Shown in pieces: positions 56,234 through 64,000 of a DNA stretch of 64,000 bases. The stretch is from Marinobacterium sedimentorum (GTDB lineage Bacteria > Pseudomonadota > Gammaproteobacteria > Pseudomonadales > Balneatricaceae). The notes beneath the pieces are model-generated. The model did no database searches. It saw nothing but the letters and a program-made list of their open reading frames with translations, and had not been told where the DNA came from. The position numbers and the translations under genes are program-made. Numbering within the stretch: position 1 is the first letter of the stretch; each line of letters begins with the position of its first letter. The stretch is taken from assembly GCF_024267675.1 (NCBI RefSeq), contig NZ_JALDYX010000014.1, forward strand, positions 46,486 to 110,485, written 5' to 3'.

Positions 56234-56626
56234 TTAGAATACCGTGCAGATCACTTCACCACCGACTCCAGCGGTACGCGCAGCGCGGTCCGTCATCACA
56301 CCCTTGCTGGTGGAGACGATCGCGACACCCAGACCACCGGCCACTTTGGGCAGGTCGTTGGAAGCTTTGTAGATACGCAGGCCCGGACGGCTTACGCGCT
56401 TGATCTCTTCTATTACCGGCTTGCCTTCGAAGTACTTCAGCTCAACGCTGAGGACCGGTTTCACATCGCCTTCTACTGCGTAGCTGGCAATGTAACCTTC
56501 TTCCTTCAGCACTTCTGCAACTGATACTTTCAGCTTGGAAGACGGCATGGATACAGCCTGTTTCTGTGCCATATGGCCGTTGCGGATACGTGTGAACATA
56601 TCCGCCAGTGTATCTTGCATGCTCAT
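56234..56626 (-). CDS. rpsH: 30S ribosomal protein S8
   Basis: Early 16S rRNA-binding protein and, in E. coli, translational repressor of the spc operon. The 130 residues start [20 protein letters not shown] and carry the C-terminal signature [16 protein letters not shown] 94-bp gap to rpsN holds a GCAGAGC/GCTCTGC hairpin (56663-56683). Confidence 0.99.
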   Translation of the reverse strand: MSMQDTLADMFTRIRNGHMAQKQAVSMPSSKLKVSVAEVLKEEGYIASYAVEGDVKPVLSVELKYFEGKPVIEEIKRVSRPGLRIYKASNDLPKVAGGLGVAIVSTSKGVMTDRAARTAGVGGEVICTVF

Positions 56627-56720
56627 GCGTTTAACTTCCTCTCTTGTGCAGCGTGATGCGGTAGCAGAGCGTACTGCGCTCTGCCCTGCCCACCATGCTT
56701 ACCGTAAAACCAGTGGTGAA

Positions 56721-57026
56721 TTACCAGCTGGCCTTTTTAAGACCCGGCACATCGCCACGCATGGCAGCTTCACGCAGTTTGTTACGGCTAAGGCCGAACT
56801 TGCGGTAAACACCATGCGGACGACCCGTCAGCTGACAGCGATTGCGCTGACGAACCGGGCTAGCGTCACGCGGCAATTTCTGCAGCGCAACCAGTGCATC
56901 CCAACGCTCATCTTCAGAAGAAAACGGGCTGTTGATGATAGATTTCAGCTCAGCACGCTTAACGGCGTACTTAGCGACAGTCGCGGCACGCTTGTCTTCA
57001 CGTGCTTTCATCGATTGTTTAGCCAT
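56721..57026 (-). CDS. rpsN: 30S ribosomal protein S14
   Basis: The 101-residue zinc-independent (long) S14: [20 protein letters not shown] at the start and [20 protein letters not shown] near the end, without the CxxC pairs of the short zinc type. Twelve bp after rplE. Confidence 0.98.
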   Translation of the reverse strand: MAKQSMKAREDKRAATVAKYAVKRAELKSIINSPFSSEDERWDALVALQKLPRDASPVRQRNRCQLTGRPHGVYRKFGLSRNKLREAAMRGDVPGLKKASW

Positions 57027-57038
57027 GATATCCCCCTA

Positions 57039-57578
57039 TCACTTCTTGAACGGGAAGTTCAGGGCAGCCAGCAGGGCACGACCCTCTTCATTGGTCTGAG
57101 CAGTGGTGGTGATGGTGATATCCATCCCACGCAGCTTGTCCACCTTGTCGTAATCGATTTCGGGGAAAATGATCTGCTCTTTGACACCCATGCTGTAGTT
57201 ACCACGGCCGTCAAACGACTTCGGGTTCAGACCACGGAAATCGCGTACACGCGGAATGGAAATATCGACCAGACGGTCAAGGAATTCCCACATTTGCTGA
57301 CCACGCAGGGTGACCTTGCAACCAATCGGCCAGCCTTCACGTACCTTGAACGCCGCAATAGACTTGCGCGCCAGGGTTACGACCGGCTTCTGACCGGCGA
57401 TAGCCGTCATATCGGCAACAGCGTTTTCGAGCTGTTTCTTGTCGCCCAGTGCTTCACCAACACCCATGTTCAGGGTGATTTTGGTAACGCGGGGGACAGC
57501 CATGATGTTCGGCGCATTCAGCTCTTCTTTCAGCTGCTGGCGAACGGTATCTTTGTAAAGCGCTTTCAGTCTAGACAT
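57039..57578 (-). CDS. rplE: 50S ribosomal protein L5
   Basis: 5S rRNA-binding protein that contacts P-site tRNA. The 179 residues start [20 protein letters not shown] and include [16 protein letters not shown] and [20 protein letters not shown]. The ATG at 57578 is used; a longer in-frame extension overlaps rplX and is not L5-like. Confidence 0.99.
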   Translation of the reverse strand: MSRLKALYKDTVRQQLKEELNAPNIMAVPRVTKITLNMGVGEALGDKKQLENAVADMTAIAGQKPVVTLARKSIAAFKVREGWPIGCKVTLRGQQMWEFLDRLVDISIPRVRDFRGLNPKSFDGRGNYSMGVKEQIIFPEIDYDKVDKLRGMDITITTTAQTNEEGRALLAALNFPFKK

Positions 57579-57591
57579 TACAACAACCCCC

Positions 57592-57909
57592 TTATCCGCC
57601 AATGACTTCGCCGGTGGACTTGAAGATACGCACCTTGGCGCCGTCCTCAAGCAGTTTGAAGCCGACGCGGTCGCCCTTGCCAGACTGCGGATTGAAGATC
57701 GCGACGTTGGAAACAGCCATAGAGGCCTCTTTCTCAACGATGCCACCGGCCTTGCCCTGCATCGGGTTCGGCTTGGTGTGCTTCTTCACCATGTTGATGC
57801 CTGTAACGATCACACGATCGTTCGCCAGCACACGCAGCACAGTGCCACGCTTGCCTTTGTCTTTACCTGCGATGACGATGACTTCATCGTCGCGTCGAAT
57901 CTTGCGCAT
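57592..57909 (-). CDS. rplX: 50S ribosomal protein L24
   Basis: Assembly initiator of the 50S subunit. The 105 residues have the KOW motif [20 protein letters not shown] and [18 protein letters not shown] hairpin lies just upstream of its start in the gap to rplN. Confidence 0.98.
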   Translation of the reverse strand: MRKIRRDDEVIVIAGKDKGKRGTVLRVLANDRVIVTGINMVKKHTKPNPMQGKAGGIVEKEASMAVSNVAIFNPQSGKGDRVGFKLLEDGAKVRIFKSTGEVIGG

Positions 57910-57948
57910 GTTATACCTATGTCGTTTCCTGCAACCCTCTCATGCTCA

Positions 57949-57980
57949 AAAACGCCATACCCTCTCGGGAATGGCGTTTT
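57949..57980 (-). other. Hairpin between rplN and rplX
   Basis: AAAACGCCAT and ATGGCGTTTT form a 10-bp stem around 12 nt; on the minus strand TTTTTG follows, so it has terminator-like shape inside the spc operon. It may attenuate or process the transcript. Confidence 0.45.
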
Positions 57981-58010
57981 CAAAGTACTCGGTCAAAAAG
58001 CAACCGGGTC

Positions 58011-58379
58011 TTAGAGCACTTCAGGCGCCAGGGAAATGATCTTCATGAACTTCTCAGAGCGAAGTTCACGCGTTACTGGGCCAAAGATACGCGTTCCGAT
58101 CGGAGCGTCGTTCTGGTTCAGCAATACCGCAGAGTTAGTATCAAAGCGGATTACCGAGCCGTCAGGACGACGAACACCCTTACGGGTACGTACTACAACA
58201 GCCTTGAGAACCTGACCTTTCTTCACTTTGCCACGCGGAATTGCTTCCTTGACGGTAACTTTAATAATGTCACCGACACCTGCGTAGCGACGGTGAGAAC
58301 CGCCCAGGACCTTAATGCACTGCACTCGCTTGGCACCGCTGTTGTCAGCGACATCAAGCATTGATTCAGTCTGAATCAT
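58011..58379 (-). CDS. rplN: 50S ribosomal protein L14
   Basis: Core 50S protein at the subunit interface. The 122 residues start [20 protein letters not shown] and contain [20 protein letters not shown] and the C-terminal [11 protein letters not shown]. It is the first gene of the classical spc operon, 97 bp after rpsQ. Confidence 0.99.
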   Translation of the reverse strand: MIQTESMLDVADNSGAKRVQCIKVLGGSHRRYAGVGDIIKVTVKEAIPRGKVKKGQVLKAVVVRTRKGVRRPDGSVIRFDTNSAVLLNQNDAPIGTRIFGPVTRELRSEKFMKIISLAPEVL

Positions 58380-58412
58380 GGTCTACTCCAGAAATATATG
58401 GCCTTTCACCAT

Positions 58413-58439
58413 GCTGCACGTGCTTTTCAGCCGTGCAGC
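58413..58439 (-). other. Hairpin in the rpsQ-rplN gap
   Basis: GCTGCACG and CGTGCAGC form an 8-bp stem around an 11-nt loop in the S10-spc junction. No T-run follows, so processing or regulation is more likely than termination. No clear promoter was found in the gap. Confidence 0.35.
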
Positions 58440-58476
58440 TCGGGCAAATAGGCAAATGGAGCAAAGGCGCAATATA

Positions 58477-58740
58477 TTACACCTTCGCTGCGCGCTCTTC
58501 AATACGAACCAGCGACCAAGTTTTGGTCTTGGACAGAGGACGGGATTCCGCGATGGTTACCCAGTCACCGATCTGACACTCGTTCTTATCGTCATGAGCG
58601 TGCAGCTTGGTAGAACGCTTGAGATATTTCCCATAGATCGGGTGTTTCTCTTTGCGTTCAACCAGAACTGTGATGGTTTTGTCCATCTTGTCACTGATAA
58701 CTTTACCGGTCACAGTGCGAGTACGTTTTTCAGCGCTCAT
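58477..58740 (-). CDS. rpsQ: 30S ribosomal protein S17
   Basis: Early 16S-binding OB-fold protein of 87 residues, with [20 protein letters not shown] and [18 protein letters not shown]. Last gene of the S10 operon, 2 bp after rpmC. Confidence 0.98.
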   Translation of the reverse strand: MSAEKRTRTVTGKVISDKMDKTITVLVERKEKHPIYGKYLKRSTKLHAHDDKNECQIGDWVTIAESRPLSKTKTWSLVRIEERAAKV

Positions 58741-58742
58741 AC

Positions 58743-58937
58743 TTAGTCACCTGCCTTTTCGTTCAGTACAGTCTTAACACGAGCAATGTCGCGACGAACC
58801 TGGCTCAGCAGGTGATTCTGTGCCAGCTGACCAGTTGCCTTCTGCATGCGCAGATTGAACTGATCCTTCAGCAGACCCAGGAGTTCCTGCTGAAGTTCAT
58901 CTACGGATTTTTCCCGCAGTTCTTTAGCAATCATCAC
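58743..58937 (-). CDS. rpmC: 50S ribosomal protein L29
   Basis: A 64-residue helical-hairpin protein near the exit tunnel, with [20 protein letters not shown] and the signature [15 protein letters not shown]. Its ATG overlaps the rplP stop by 4 bp. Confidence 0.97.
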   Translation of the reverse strand: MMIAKELREKSVDELQQELLGLLKDQFNLRMQKATGQLAQNHLLSQVRRDIARVKTVLNEKAGD

Positions 58938-59347
58938 ATCACCGTCCGCTTAACAATGGTTGTAGCCAAGGGCAACTTGGCAGCAGCAAGCGCGAAAGCT
59001 TCAACTGCCAGGGATTCGGGAACGCCGCTCATTTCGAACAGCACTTTACCCGGCTGAATCTGGGCAACCCAGTACTCAACGTTACCCTTACCCTTACCCA
59101 TACGAACTTCAAGCGGCTTGTTGGTGATCGGCTTGTCAGGGAAGACGCGAATCCAGATCTTGCCGCCACGTTTTACGTGACGAGTCATGGTACGACGCGC
59201 AGCTTCAATCTGACGAGCAGTGATGCGGCCGCGGGCAGTAGCCTTGAGACCAAATTCGCCAAAGCTTACTTTACTGCCGCGCAGTGCCAGGCCGCGGTTG
59301 CGACCCTTCATCACCTTACGGTATTTAAGACGTTTCGGTTGCAGCAT
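58934..59347 (-). CDS. rplP: 50S ribosomal protein L16
   Basis: Protein near the peptidyl-transferase A-site. The 137 residues start [19 protein letters not shown] and contain [20 protein letters not shown] and [20 protein letters not shown]. Confidence 0.99.
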   Translation of the reverse strand: MLQPKRLKYRKVMKGRNRGLALRGSKVSFGEFGLKATARGRITARQIEAARRTMTRHVKRGGKIWIRVFPDKPITNKPLEVRMGKGKGNVEYWVAQIQPGKVLFEMSGVPESLAVEAFALAAAKLPLATTIVKRTVM

Positions 59348-59358
59348 TGACGTCTACC

Positions 59359-60039
59359 TCACTTAGCTTTCTTCTTCGGCGCATTTTTCTCAGCACGCAC
59401 CTGTTCGATGCCGCCAAGAATCTCGCCTTTGAAGATCCAGACTTTAATGCCGATCACACCGTAAGTGGTGTGCGCTTCGAAGGACGAGTAATCGATGTCC
59501 GCACGCAGAGTGTGCAACGGAACACGACCTTCGCGGTACCATTCGGAACGCGCGATCTCGGCACCACCCAGGCGGCCGCCCAACTGGATCTTGATGCCCT
59601 TGGCACCAATACGCATGGCGTTCTGTACCGAGCGCTTCATCGCGCGACGGAACATTACACGGCGTTCCAGCTGGCCTGCAATGCTCTGGGCTACCAGGGT
59701 AGCGTCAAGCTCAGGCTTGCGTACTTCCTCGATGTTGATGTGCACGGGCACACCCATCATTTCGGAAACAGCGTTACGCAGTTTTTCGACGTCTTCGCCT
59801 TTCTTACCAATTACGATGCCGGGACGGGCAGTGTAAATGGTGATTTTTGCATTCTGCGCCGGACGCTCGATCTCGATACGACTAACAGATGCATTGCTCA
59901 GTTTCTTCTCAAGGTACTCACGCACTTTGAGATCGTTGAGCAGCTTCTTGGCATACTCGCCCTTGTCTGCATACCAAGTAGAGGTATGGTCTTTAACGAC
60001 GCCAAGGCGAATACCGGTCGGATGTACTTTCTGACCCAT
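59359..60039 (-). CDS. rpsC: 30S ribosomal protein S3
   Basis: mRNA-entry-channel protein with helicase activity. The 226 residues start [20 protein letters not shown] and include the KH domain ([19 protein letters not shown]) and [20 protein letters not shown], with a basic C-terminus. Confidence 0.99.
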   Translation of the reverse strand: MGQKVHPTGIRLGVVKDHTSTWYADKGEYAKKLLNDLKVREYLEKKLSNASVSRIEIERPAQNAKITIYTARPGIVIGKKGEDVEKLRNAVSEMMGVPVHINIEEVRKPELDATLVAQSIAGQLERRVMFRRAMKRSVQNAMRIGAKGIKIQLGGRLGGAEIARSEWYREGRVPLHTLRADIDYSSFEAHTTYGVIGIKVWIFKGEILGGIEQVRAEKNAPKKKAK

Positions 60040-60061
60040 TTGAACTCTCCTAGCTCAGCGC

Positions 60062-60391
60062 TTAGTCTGCAACCTTGACGGTAATGTGACAGGTGCGCTT
60101 GATAATACGATCAGCACGACCTTTCGCACGCGGCTTAATACGTTTCATGCTCGGCGCTTCGTCAACGAAGGCCGTGGAAACGCGCAGATCATCAATGTCA
60201 GCACCTTCGTTATGCTCCGCATTCGCGATAGCAGACTCCAGTACCTTCTTGATAATCGCCGCACCCTTTTTCGGGCTGAACGCCAGGATGTTCAGAGCTT
60301 CGCCCACTGCCTTACCGCGGATCTGGTCTACGACCAAACGAGCTTTCTGGGCGGACAGGCTGGCGCCTTTCAATTTAGCGGCAACTTCCAT
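60062..60391 (-). CDS. rplV: 50S ribosomal protein L22
   Basis: Exit-tunnel protein of 109 residues. It begins [20 protein letters not shown] and carries the tunnel beta-hairpin with [20 protein letters not shown]. The ATG at 60391 is preferred over the GTG one codon earlier. Confidence 0.98.
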   Translation of the reverse strand: MEVAAKLKGASLSAQKARLVVDQIRGKAVGEALNILAFSPKKGAAIIKKVLESAIANAEHNEGADIDDLRVSTAFVDEAPSMKRIKPRAKGRADRIIKRTCHITVKVAD

Positions 60392-60404
60392 CACTTATCC
60401 CCCA

Positions 60405-60683
60405 TTACTTCTTCTTAGCCTTTTTATCGGCCGCATGCCCACGGTAGGTGCGTGTAGGAACAAACTCACCCAGTTTGTGACCAACCATGTCTTCGGTAAC
60501 AAAAACCGGTACATGTTGGCGACCGTTATGAACCGCAATCGTCATGCCCACGAAATTCGGGAAGATGGTAGAGCGACGTGACCAGGTCTTCAAAGGACGC
60601 TTGTCATTGCTCTCGATTGCAGCTTCTACCTTTTTCAGCAGGTGAAGGTCGATAAATGGACCTTTCTTCAGTGAACGTGGCAC
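60405..60683 (-). CDS. rpsS: 30S ribosomal protein S19
   Basis: Head protein that contacts S13 and tRNA. The 92 residues start [20 protein letters not shown] and include the signature [20 protein letters not shown]. Confidence 0.99.
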   Translation of the reverse strand: MPRSLKKGPFIDLHLLKKVEAAIESNDKRPLKTWSRRSTIFPNFVGMTIAVHNGRQHVPVFVTEDMVGHKLGEFVPTRTYRGHAADKKAKKK

Positions 60684-60702
60684 AGCTGTATCCTCAAGTT
60701 AG

Positions 60703-61530
60703 TTACTTGGCAGAACGACGGCGTATGATCAACTTATCGGTACGCTTGTTCTTACGGGTCTTATGTCCTTTAGTCGGCACACCCCATGGAGTAACAGGGT
60801 GACGACCGCCAGATGTACGACCTTCACCACCACCATGCGGGTGATCTACCGGGTTCATCGCAACACCGCGAACGGTCGGACGAACACCACGCCAGCGTTT
60901 AGCACCGGCTTTACCGAGCTGACGCAGGCTGTGTTCGCTGTTGCCAACTTCACCCAGAGTCGCACGACATTCGACCAGCACCTTACGCATTTCGCCGGAG
61001 CGAAGACGCAGGGTTGCATAAGTCCCTTCACGCGCTACGAGCTGCGCAGAAGCGCCCGCAGAACGTGCCAGCTGTGCACCTTTACCGGGCTTCAGTTCGA
61101 TGCAGTGGATAGTAGAACCCACCGGGATGTTACGCAGCGGCAGAGTGTTACCGACTTTAATGTCGACATCCACGCCAGACTGCACAACCGAACCTGCTTT
61201 CAGACCCTTGGCCGCAATAATGTAACGACGCTCACCGTCTGCGTATTTCAGCAGCGCGATGTTTGCGGAACGGTTCGGGTCATATTCCAGACGCTCAACC
61301 ACTCCAGGAATACCGTCCTTGTTGCGACGGAAGTCGACCAGACGGTAATGAGCCTTGTGACCACCACCGATATGACGGGTAGTGATGCGTCCGTTGTTGT
61401 TACGACCACCGGACTTGCTCTTTTTCTCAACCAGGGGTGCAAAAGGCTTGCCTTTGTGCAGATCCTGATTAACAACCTTGACCAGATGACGACGTCCAGC
61501 AGAGGTCGGCTTAGTCTTGATAACTGCCAT
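60703..61530 (-). CDS. rplB: 50S ribosomal protein L2
   Basis: Essential for subunit association and peptidyl transfer. The 275 residues start [20 protein letters not shown] and contain the active-site-near [20 protein letters not shown] with the conserved histidine. Confidence 0.99.
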   Translation of the reverse strand: MAVIKTKPTSAGRRHLVKVVNQDLHKGKPFAPLVEKKSKSGGRNNNGRITTRHIGGGHKAHYRLVDFRRNKDGIPGVVERLEYDPNRSANIALLKYADGERRYIIAAKGLKAGSVVQSGVDVDIKVGNTLPLRNIPVGSTIHCIELKPGKGAQLARSAGASAQLVAREGTYATLRLRSGEMRKVLVECRATLGEVGNSEHSLRQLGKAGAKRWRGVRPTVRGVAMNPVDHPHGGGEGRTSGGRHPVTPWGVPTKGHKTRKNKRTDKLIIRRRSAK

Positions 61531-61543
61531 GATTCAACCCCTT

Positions 61544-61840
61544 TTATTCGCCAGCCAGGAAATCAATTTCGGAACCTTCAGCCAGGCATACATAAGCCTT
61601 GCGAACGTCGTTCCGCTTGCCAAGGCCACGCGCGGTGCGCTTGGTCTTGCCCTTGATGTTAAGGATGTTGACACCTTTAACTTTAACGTTAAAAAGTGCT
61701 TCAACAGCAGTTTTGACTTCCTGCTTGGTAGCAGTATCAGCCACACGGAAAACAACCTGCTGAGAACCCTCAGCTACGATGGTTGCCTTCTCGGAAATGT
61801 GCGGCCCCATGAGCACCTGATAAATACGAGCCTGGTTCAT
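61544..61840 (-). CDS. rplW: 50S ribosomal protein L23
   Basis: Exit-site protein that docks trigger factor and SRP. The 98 residues include [20 protein letters not shown] and [20 protein letters not shown]. Its ATG overlaps the rplD stop by 4 bp. Confidence 0.98.
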   Translation of the reverse strand: MNQARIYQVLMGPHISEKATIVAEGSQQVVFRVADTATKQEVKTAVEALFNVKVKGVNILNIKGKTKRTARGLGKRNDVRKAYVCLAEGSEIDFLAGE

Positions 61841-62442
61841 GCCAGTACCTCCTCGATTTTCTTCAGAGCAGGCACAGTTACCAGAACCTTCTCGAAGCCA
61901 ACCAGGCTGACAGGGTCGATGCCTGCAGCGTCACGCACGTCAACGTGCGGTACGTTACGAGAAGCCAGATACAGGTTCTGCTCAACGTCTTCAGTGATCA
62001 GCAACGCGTTGCTCAGTGACAACTCGTTCAGCTTGGCGATGAACTGCTTGGTTTTCGGAGATTCCATAGCGAAATCTTCAACTACGACCAGGCGGTCCTG
62101 ACGAACCAGCTCAGAGAAGATGCAACGCAGTGCTGCGCGGTACATTTTCTTGTTTACTTTCTGAGCGTGGTCACGCTGTTTGGCGGCGAAAGTTACGCCA
62201 CCTGAGCGCCACAACGGGCTACGAATGGTACCGGCACGAGCACGGCCTGTACCTTTCTGACGCCACGGCTTAGCACCACCGCCAGATACTTCTGAGCGGG
62301 TTTTCTGAGCTTTGGTACCCTGACGACCACCGGCCAGGTACGCCGTAACGACCTGATGAACCAGCGATTCGTTGAATTCTTTACCAAAAGCCAGGTCGGA
62401 TACTTCAACCGAACCGGCAGTTCCAGCTAGATTCAGATTCAT
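61837..62442 (-). CDS. rplD: 50S ribosomal protein L4
   Basis: 50S assembly and tunnel protein; in E. coli it also represses the S10 operon through the leader. The 201 residues contain the tunnel loop [20 protein letters not shown] and the globular C-domain ([20 protein letters not shown]). Confidence 0.99.
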   Translation of the reverse strand: MNLNLAGTAGSVEVSDLAFGKEFNESLVHQVVTAYLAGGRQGTKAQKTRSEVSGGGAKPWRQKGTGRARAGTIRSPLWRSGGVTFAAKQRDHAQKVNKKMYRAALRCIFSELVRQDRLVVVEDFAMESPKTKQFIAKLNELSLSNALLITEDVEQNLYLASRNVPHVDVRDAAGIDPVSLVGFEKVLVTVPALKKIEEVLA

Positions 62443-62454
62443 GTCAACCTCCCC

Positions 62455-63093
62455 TTAGGCGCCAGCCTTGACAGCCGGTTTAACGATTACGTCACCGCCG
62501 GGAGCACCCGGCACGGCACCTTTGACCAACAGCAGGTTGCGTTCAGCGTCAACGCGAACGACTTCAAGAGTCTGAATAGTGACGCGTTCAGCACCCATGT
62601 GACCTGCCATTTTTTTGCCTTTCCAGACGCGGCCAGGAGTCTGACATTGTCCTATGGAACCCGGAGCTCGGTGAGACAGCGAGTTACCGTGAGTCGCATC
62701 CTGCATGCTGAAGTTCCAGCGCTTGATCGCGCCCTGGAAGCCCTTGCCCTTGGATTGACCGGTAACATCTACTTTCTGACCTGCTTCGAAGCGCTCAACT
62801 GTCAGCGCATCGCCGACGTTGATTTCTTCGTCATTCGACAGGCGGAACTCCCACAAACCGCGGCCGGCTTCAACGCCAGCTTTAGCAAAGTGACCAGCTT
62901 CCGGCTTGCTCAGCCGGCTCGCTTTACAGCCACCAGTGGTGATCTGCACAGCAGTGTAACCATCAGCTTCAATGGTTTTCACCTGAGTCACGCGGTTCGG
63001 CTCGACCTCGATGACGGTGACTGGCACGGACACGCCATCTTCAGTGAAGACACGGGTCATGCCCGCTTTACGTCCGATTAGACCTACAGTCAT
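62455..63093 (-). CDS. rplC: 50S ribosomal protein L3
   Basis: Early-assembly protein near the peptidyl-transferase centre. The 212 residues start [20 protein letters not shown] and include the signature [20 protein letters not shown] and [20 protein letters not shown]. The ATG at 63093 gives the standard start. Confidence 0.99.
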   Translation of the reverse strand: MTVGLIGRKAGMTRVFTEDGVSVPVTVIEVEPNRVTQVKTIEADGYTAVQITTGGCKASRLSKPEAGHFAKAGVEAGRGLWEFRLSNDEEINVGDALTVERFEAGQKVDVTGQSKGKGFQGAIKRWNFSMQDATHGNSLSHRAPGSIGQCQTPGRVWKGKKMAGHMGAERVTIQTLEVVRVDAERNLLLVKGAVPGAPGGDVIVKPAVKAGA

Positions 63094-63206
63094 GTTTTTA
63101 ACCTCTTGCCAGTTGTGTACGGGGCTGTTACCCACTACGGCTACCCTTTACAGGGCATTCCACAAACAGCGCTTCATGAATATAAATTAGAATGCGCAGT
63201 GCTGAA

Positions 63207-63518
63207 TTAGCCGAGGCTGATCTGCACTTCAACGCCCGCAGCAAGATCCAGTTTCATCAGTGCGTCAACTGTTTTTTCAGTCGGCTCAACGATGTCCAGA
63301 ACACGCTTGTGAGTACGGATTTCATACTGATCGCGCGCGTCTTTGTTGACGTGCGGAGAAACCAGGATGGTAAAACGCTCTTTGCGGGTGGGAAGTGGGA
63401 TCGGACCACGCACCTGAGCACCAGTCCGCTTTGCAGTCTCTACGATCTCCAAAGCGGAAGAGTCGATCAGGCGATGATCAAACGCCTTCAGACGAATTCG
63501 AATTTTCTGATTCTGCAT
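63207..63518 (-). CDS. rpsJ: 30S ribosomal protein S10 (NusE)
   Basis: Small-subunit head protein that also acts as NusE in antitermination. The 103 residues start [20 protein letters not shown] and contain the signature [20 protein letters not shown]. First gene of the S10 operon; its promoter lies about 70 bp upstream. Confidence 0.99.
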   Translation of the reverse strand: MQNQKIRIRLKAFDHRLIDSSALEIVETAKRTGAQVRGPIPLPTRKERFTILVSPHVNKDARDQYEIRTHKRVLDIVEPTEKTVDALMKLDLAAGVEVQISLG

Positions 63519-63585
63519 TTTGATCACACTTAATCAAAGTTTTTGAACGGCCGAAGCCGGCATACCCTTCTAGGAAGGGACGCAA

Positions 63586-63614
63586 ATTCTACTCAGGGGC
63601 GCAACCAGCGTCAA
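63586..63614 (-). promoter_or_regulatory. S10-operon promoter
   Basis: On the minus strand TTGACG (63609-63614), a 17-bp spacer and TAGAAT (63586-63591). It leaves a leader of about 60 nt with CCCTTC/GAAGGG and GCCGGC-type hairpins before rpsJ, shorter than the E. coli L4-responsive leader. No gene lies in 63519-63788. Confidence 0.75.
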
Positions 63615-63730
63615 GCGAATGCGGTTATTAATTAAACAGCAACAATTGAGCCTCGCCCTGAACAGAACATGCCTGACCATACTTGACCACAACCGGGCAT
63701 CCTGGCCCGACACACCTATGCCCATCCTGA

Positions 63731-63764
63731 GCATAAAAAAAGACCCTCCGAAGAGGGTCTTTCT
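63731..63764 (-). terminator. Rho-independent terminator of tuf
   Basis: AAAGACCCTC/GAGGGTCTTT 10-bp stem, TTCG-type loop on the minus strand, followed by TTTTTTTATGC, 25 bp after the tuf stop. Confidence 0.9.
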
Positions 63765-63788
63765 TCACTTCAGATCAGCGAGCTGATC

Positions 63789-64000
63789 TTAGGCGATGAT
63801 TTTAGCTACAACGCCGGCACCAACGGTACGGCCGCCTTCGCGAATCGCGAAACGCAGGCCTTCTTCCATGGCGATCGGGTTGATCAGGGTAACGGACATC
63901 TGCACGTTGTCACCCGGCATTACCATCTCAACACCTTCCGGCAGTTCACAGGCACCAGTGATGTCTGTGGTACGGAAGTAGAACTGCGGACGGTAGCCTT
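63789..64000 (-). CDS. tuf: Elongation factor Tu, C-terminal end (gene continues beyond window)
   Basis: The last 69 residues of EF-Tu, from [20 protein letters not shown] to the end [15 protein letters not shown], matching domain III. EF-Tu carries aminoacyl-tRNA to the ribosome. It precedes the S10 operon, the usual gammaproteobacterial order, with its own terminator. The 5' part is outside the window. Confidence 0.97.
   Translation of the reverse strand, partial: GYRPQFYFRTTDITGACELPEGVEMVMPGDNVQMSVTLINPIAMEEGLRFAIREGGRTVGAGVVAKIIA

Overview
The window looks like a chromosomal segment of a GC-rich marine-type gammaproteobacterium, probably Oceanospirillales/Marinobacterium-like. This placement is inferred from the E. 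coli-order S10-spc-alpha ribosomal operons, Pseudomonas-type REP hairpins, the purine and choline gene sets, and a PhaF-like phasin. No rRNA or tRNA gene was seen. The left edge cuts an acyltransferase gene and the right edge cuts tuf.

Layout. 1-4.2 kb: acyltransferase, molybdenum cofactor genes moeA-moaB, a SirB-like membrane protein and an RmlD-like reductase. 4.5-30.6 kb: a nearly complete purine-to-pyruvate island. It holds xdhABC, guanine deaminase, a GntR regulator, an AzgA-type permease bracketed by two inverted 163-bp MITE-like elements, a LysE exporter, uraH, puuE-uraD-alc-allA-puuD, a decayed Tsx-like outer-membrane channel, a UacT-type urate/xanthine permease, a RutR-like TetR regulator, glcG, gcl-hyi-glxR, pyruvate kinase and a urea transporter. 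30.6-35.2 kb: choline/betaine genes (BCCT transporter, betI, betA) with a haloacid dehalogenase. 35.4-46.7 kb: ssb and uvrA point away from each other but are separated by about 10.7 kb holding a cytochrome P450, a glycosyltransferase, a phasin, a protein kinase and a mitochondrial-type branched-chain 2-oxoacid dehydrogenase (E1alpha, E1beta, E2). 49.7-64 kb: rplQ-rpoA-rpsD-rpsK-rpsM, rpmJ-secY through rplN, rpsQ through rpsJ, and the 3' end of tuf, all on the minus strand.

How it works together. Guanine is deaminated to xanthine, oxidised to urate by molybdenum-dependent XdhAB (moeA/moaB supply cofactor steps, XdhC inserts it), and converted by PuuD, UraH, UraD, PuuE, allantoicase and AllA to glyoxylate plus urea. 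Gcl, Hyi and GlxR turn glyoxylate into glycerate; pyruvate kinase completes the lower route, but the glycerate kinase usually found beside it is absent. Two operator classes can be read. TTGTAYACAA palindromes lie before azgA, uraH, puuE, gcl and (one mismatch) uacT, and fit the local GntR regulator. TGAC-N6-GTCA palindromes lie before xdhA and uacT and fit the RutR-like TetR.

The least explained features are the MITE pair around azgA, the two-operator regulon, the Tsx-like pseudogene, a 28-codon leader ORF with a perfect 13-bp hairpin before the branched-chain dehydrogenase genes, the P450-glycosyltransferase pair, and the kinase with an unassigned C-terminal half. I did not see a phage, CRISPR array or defence island.
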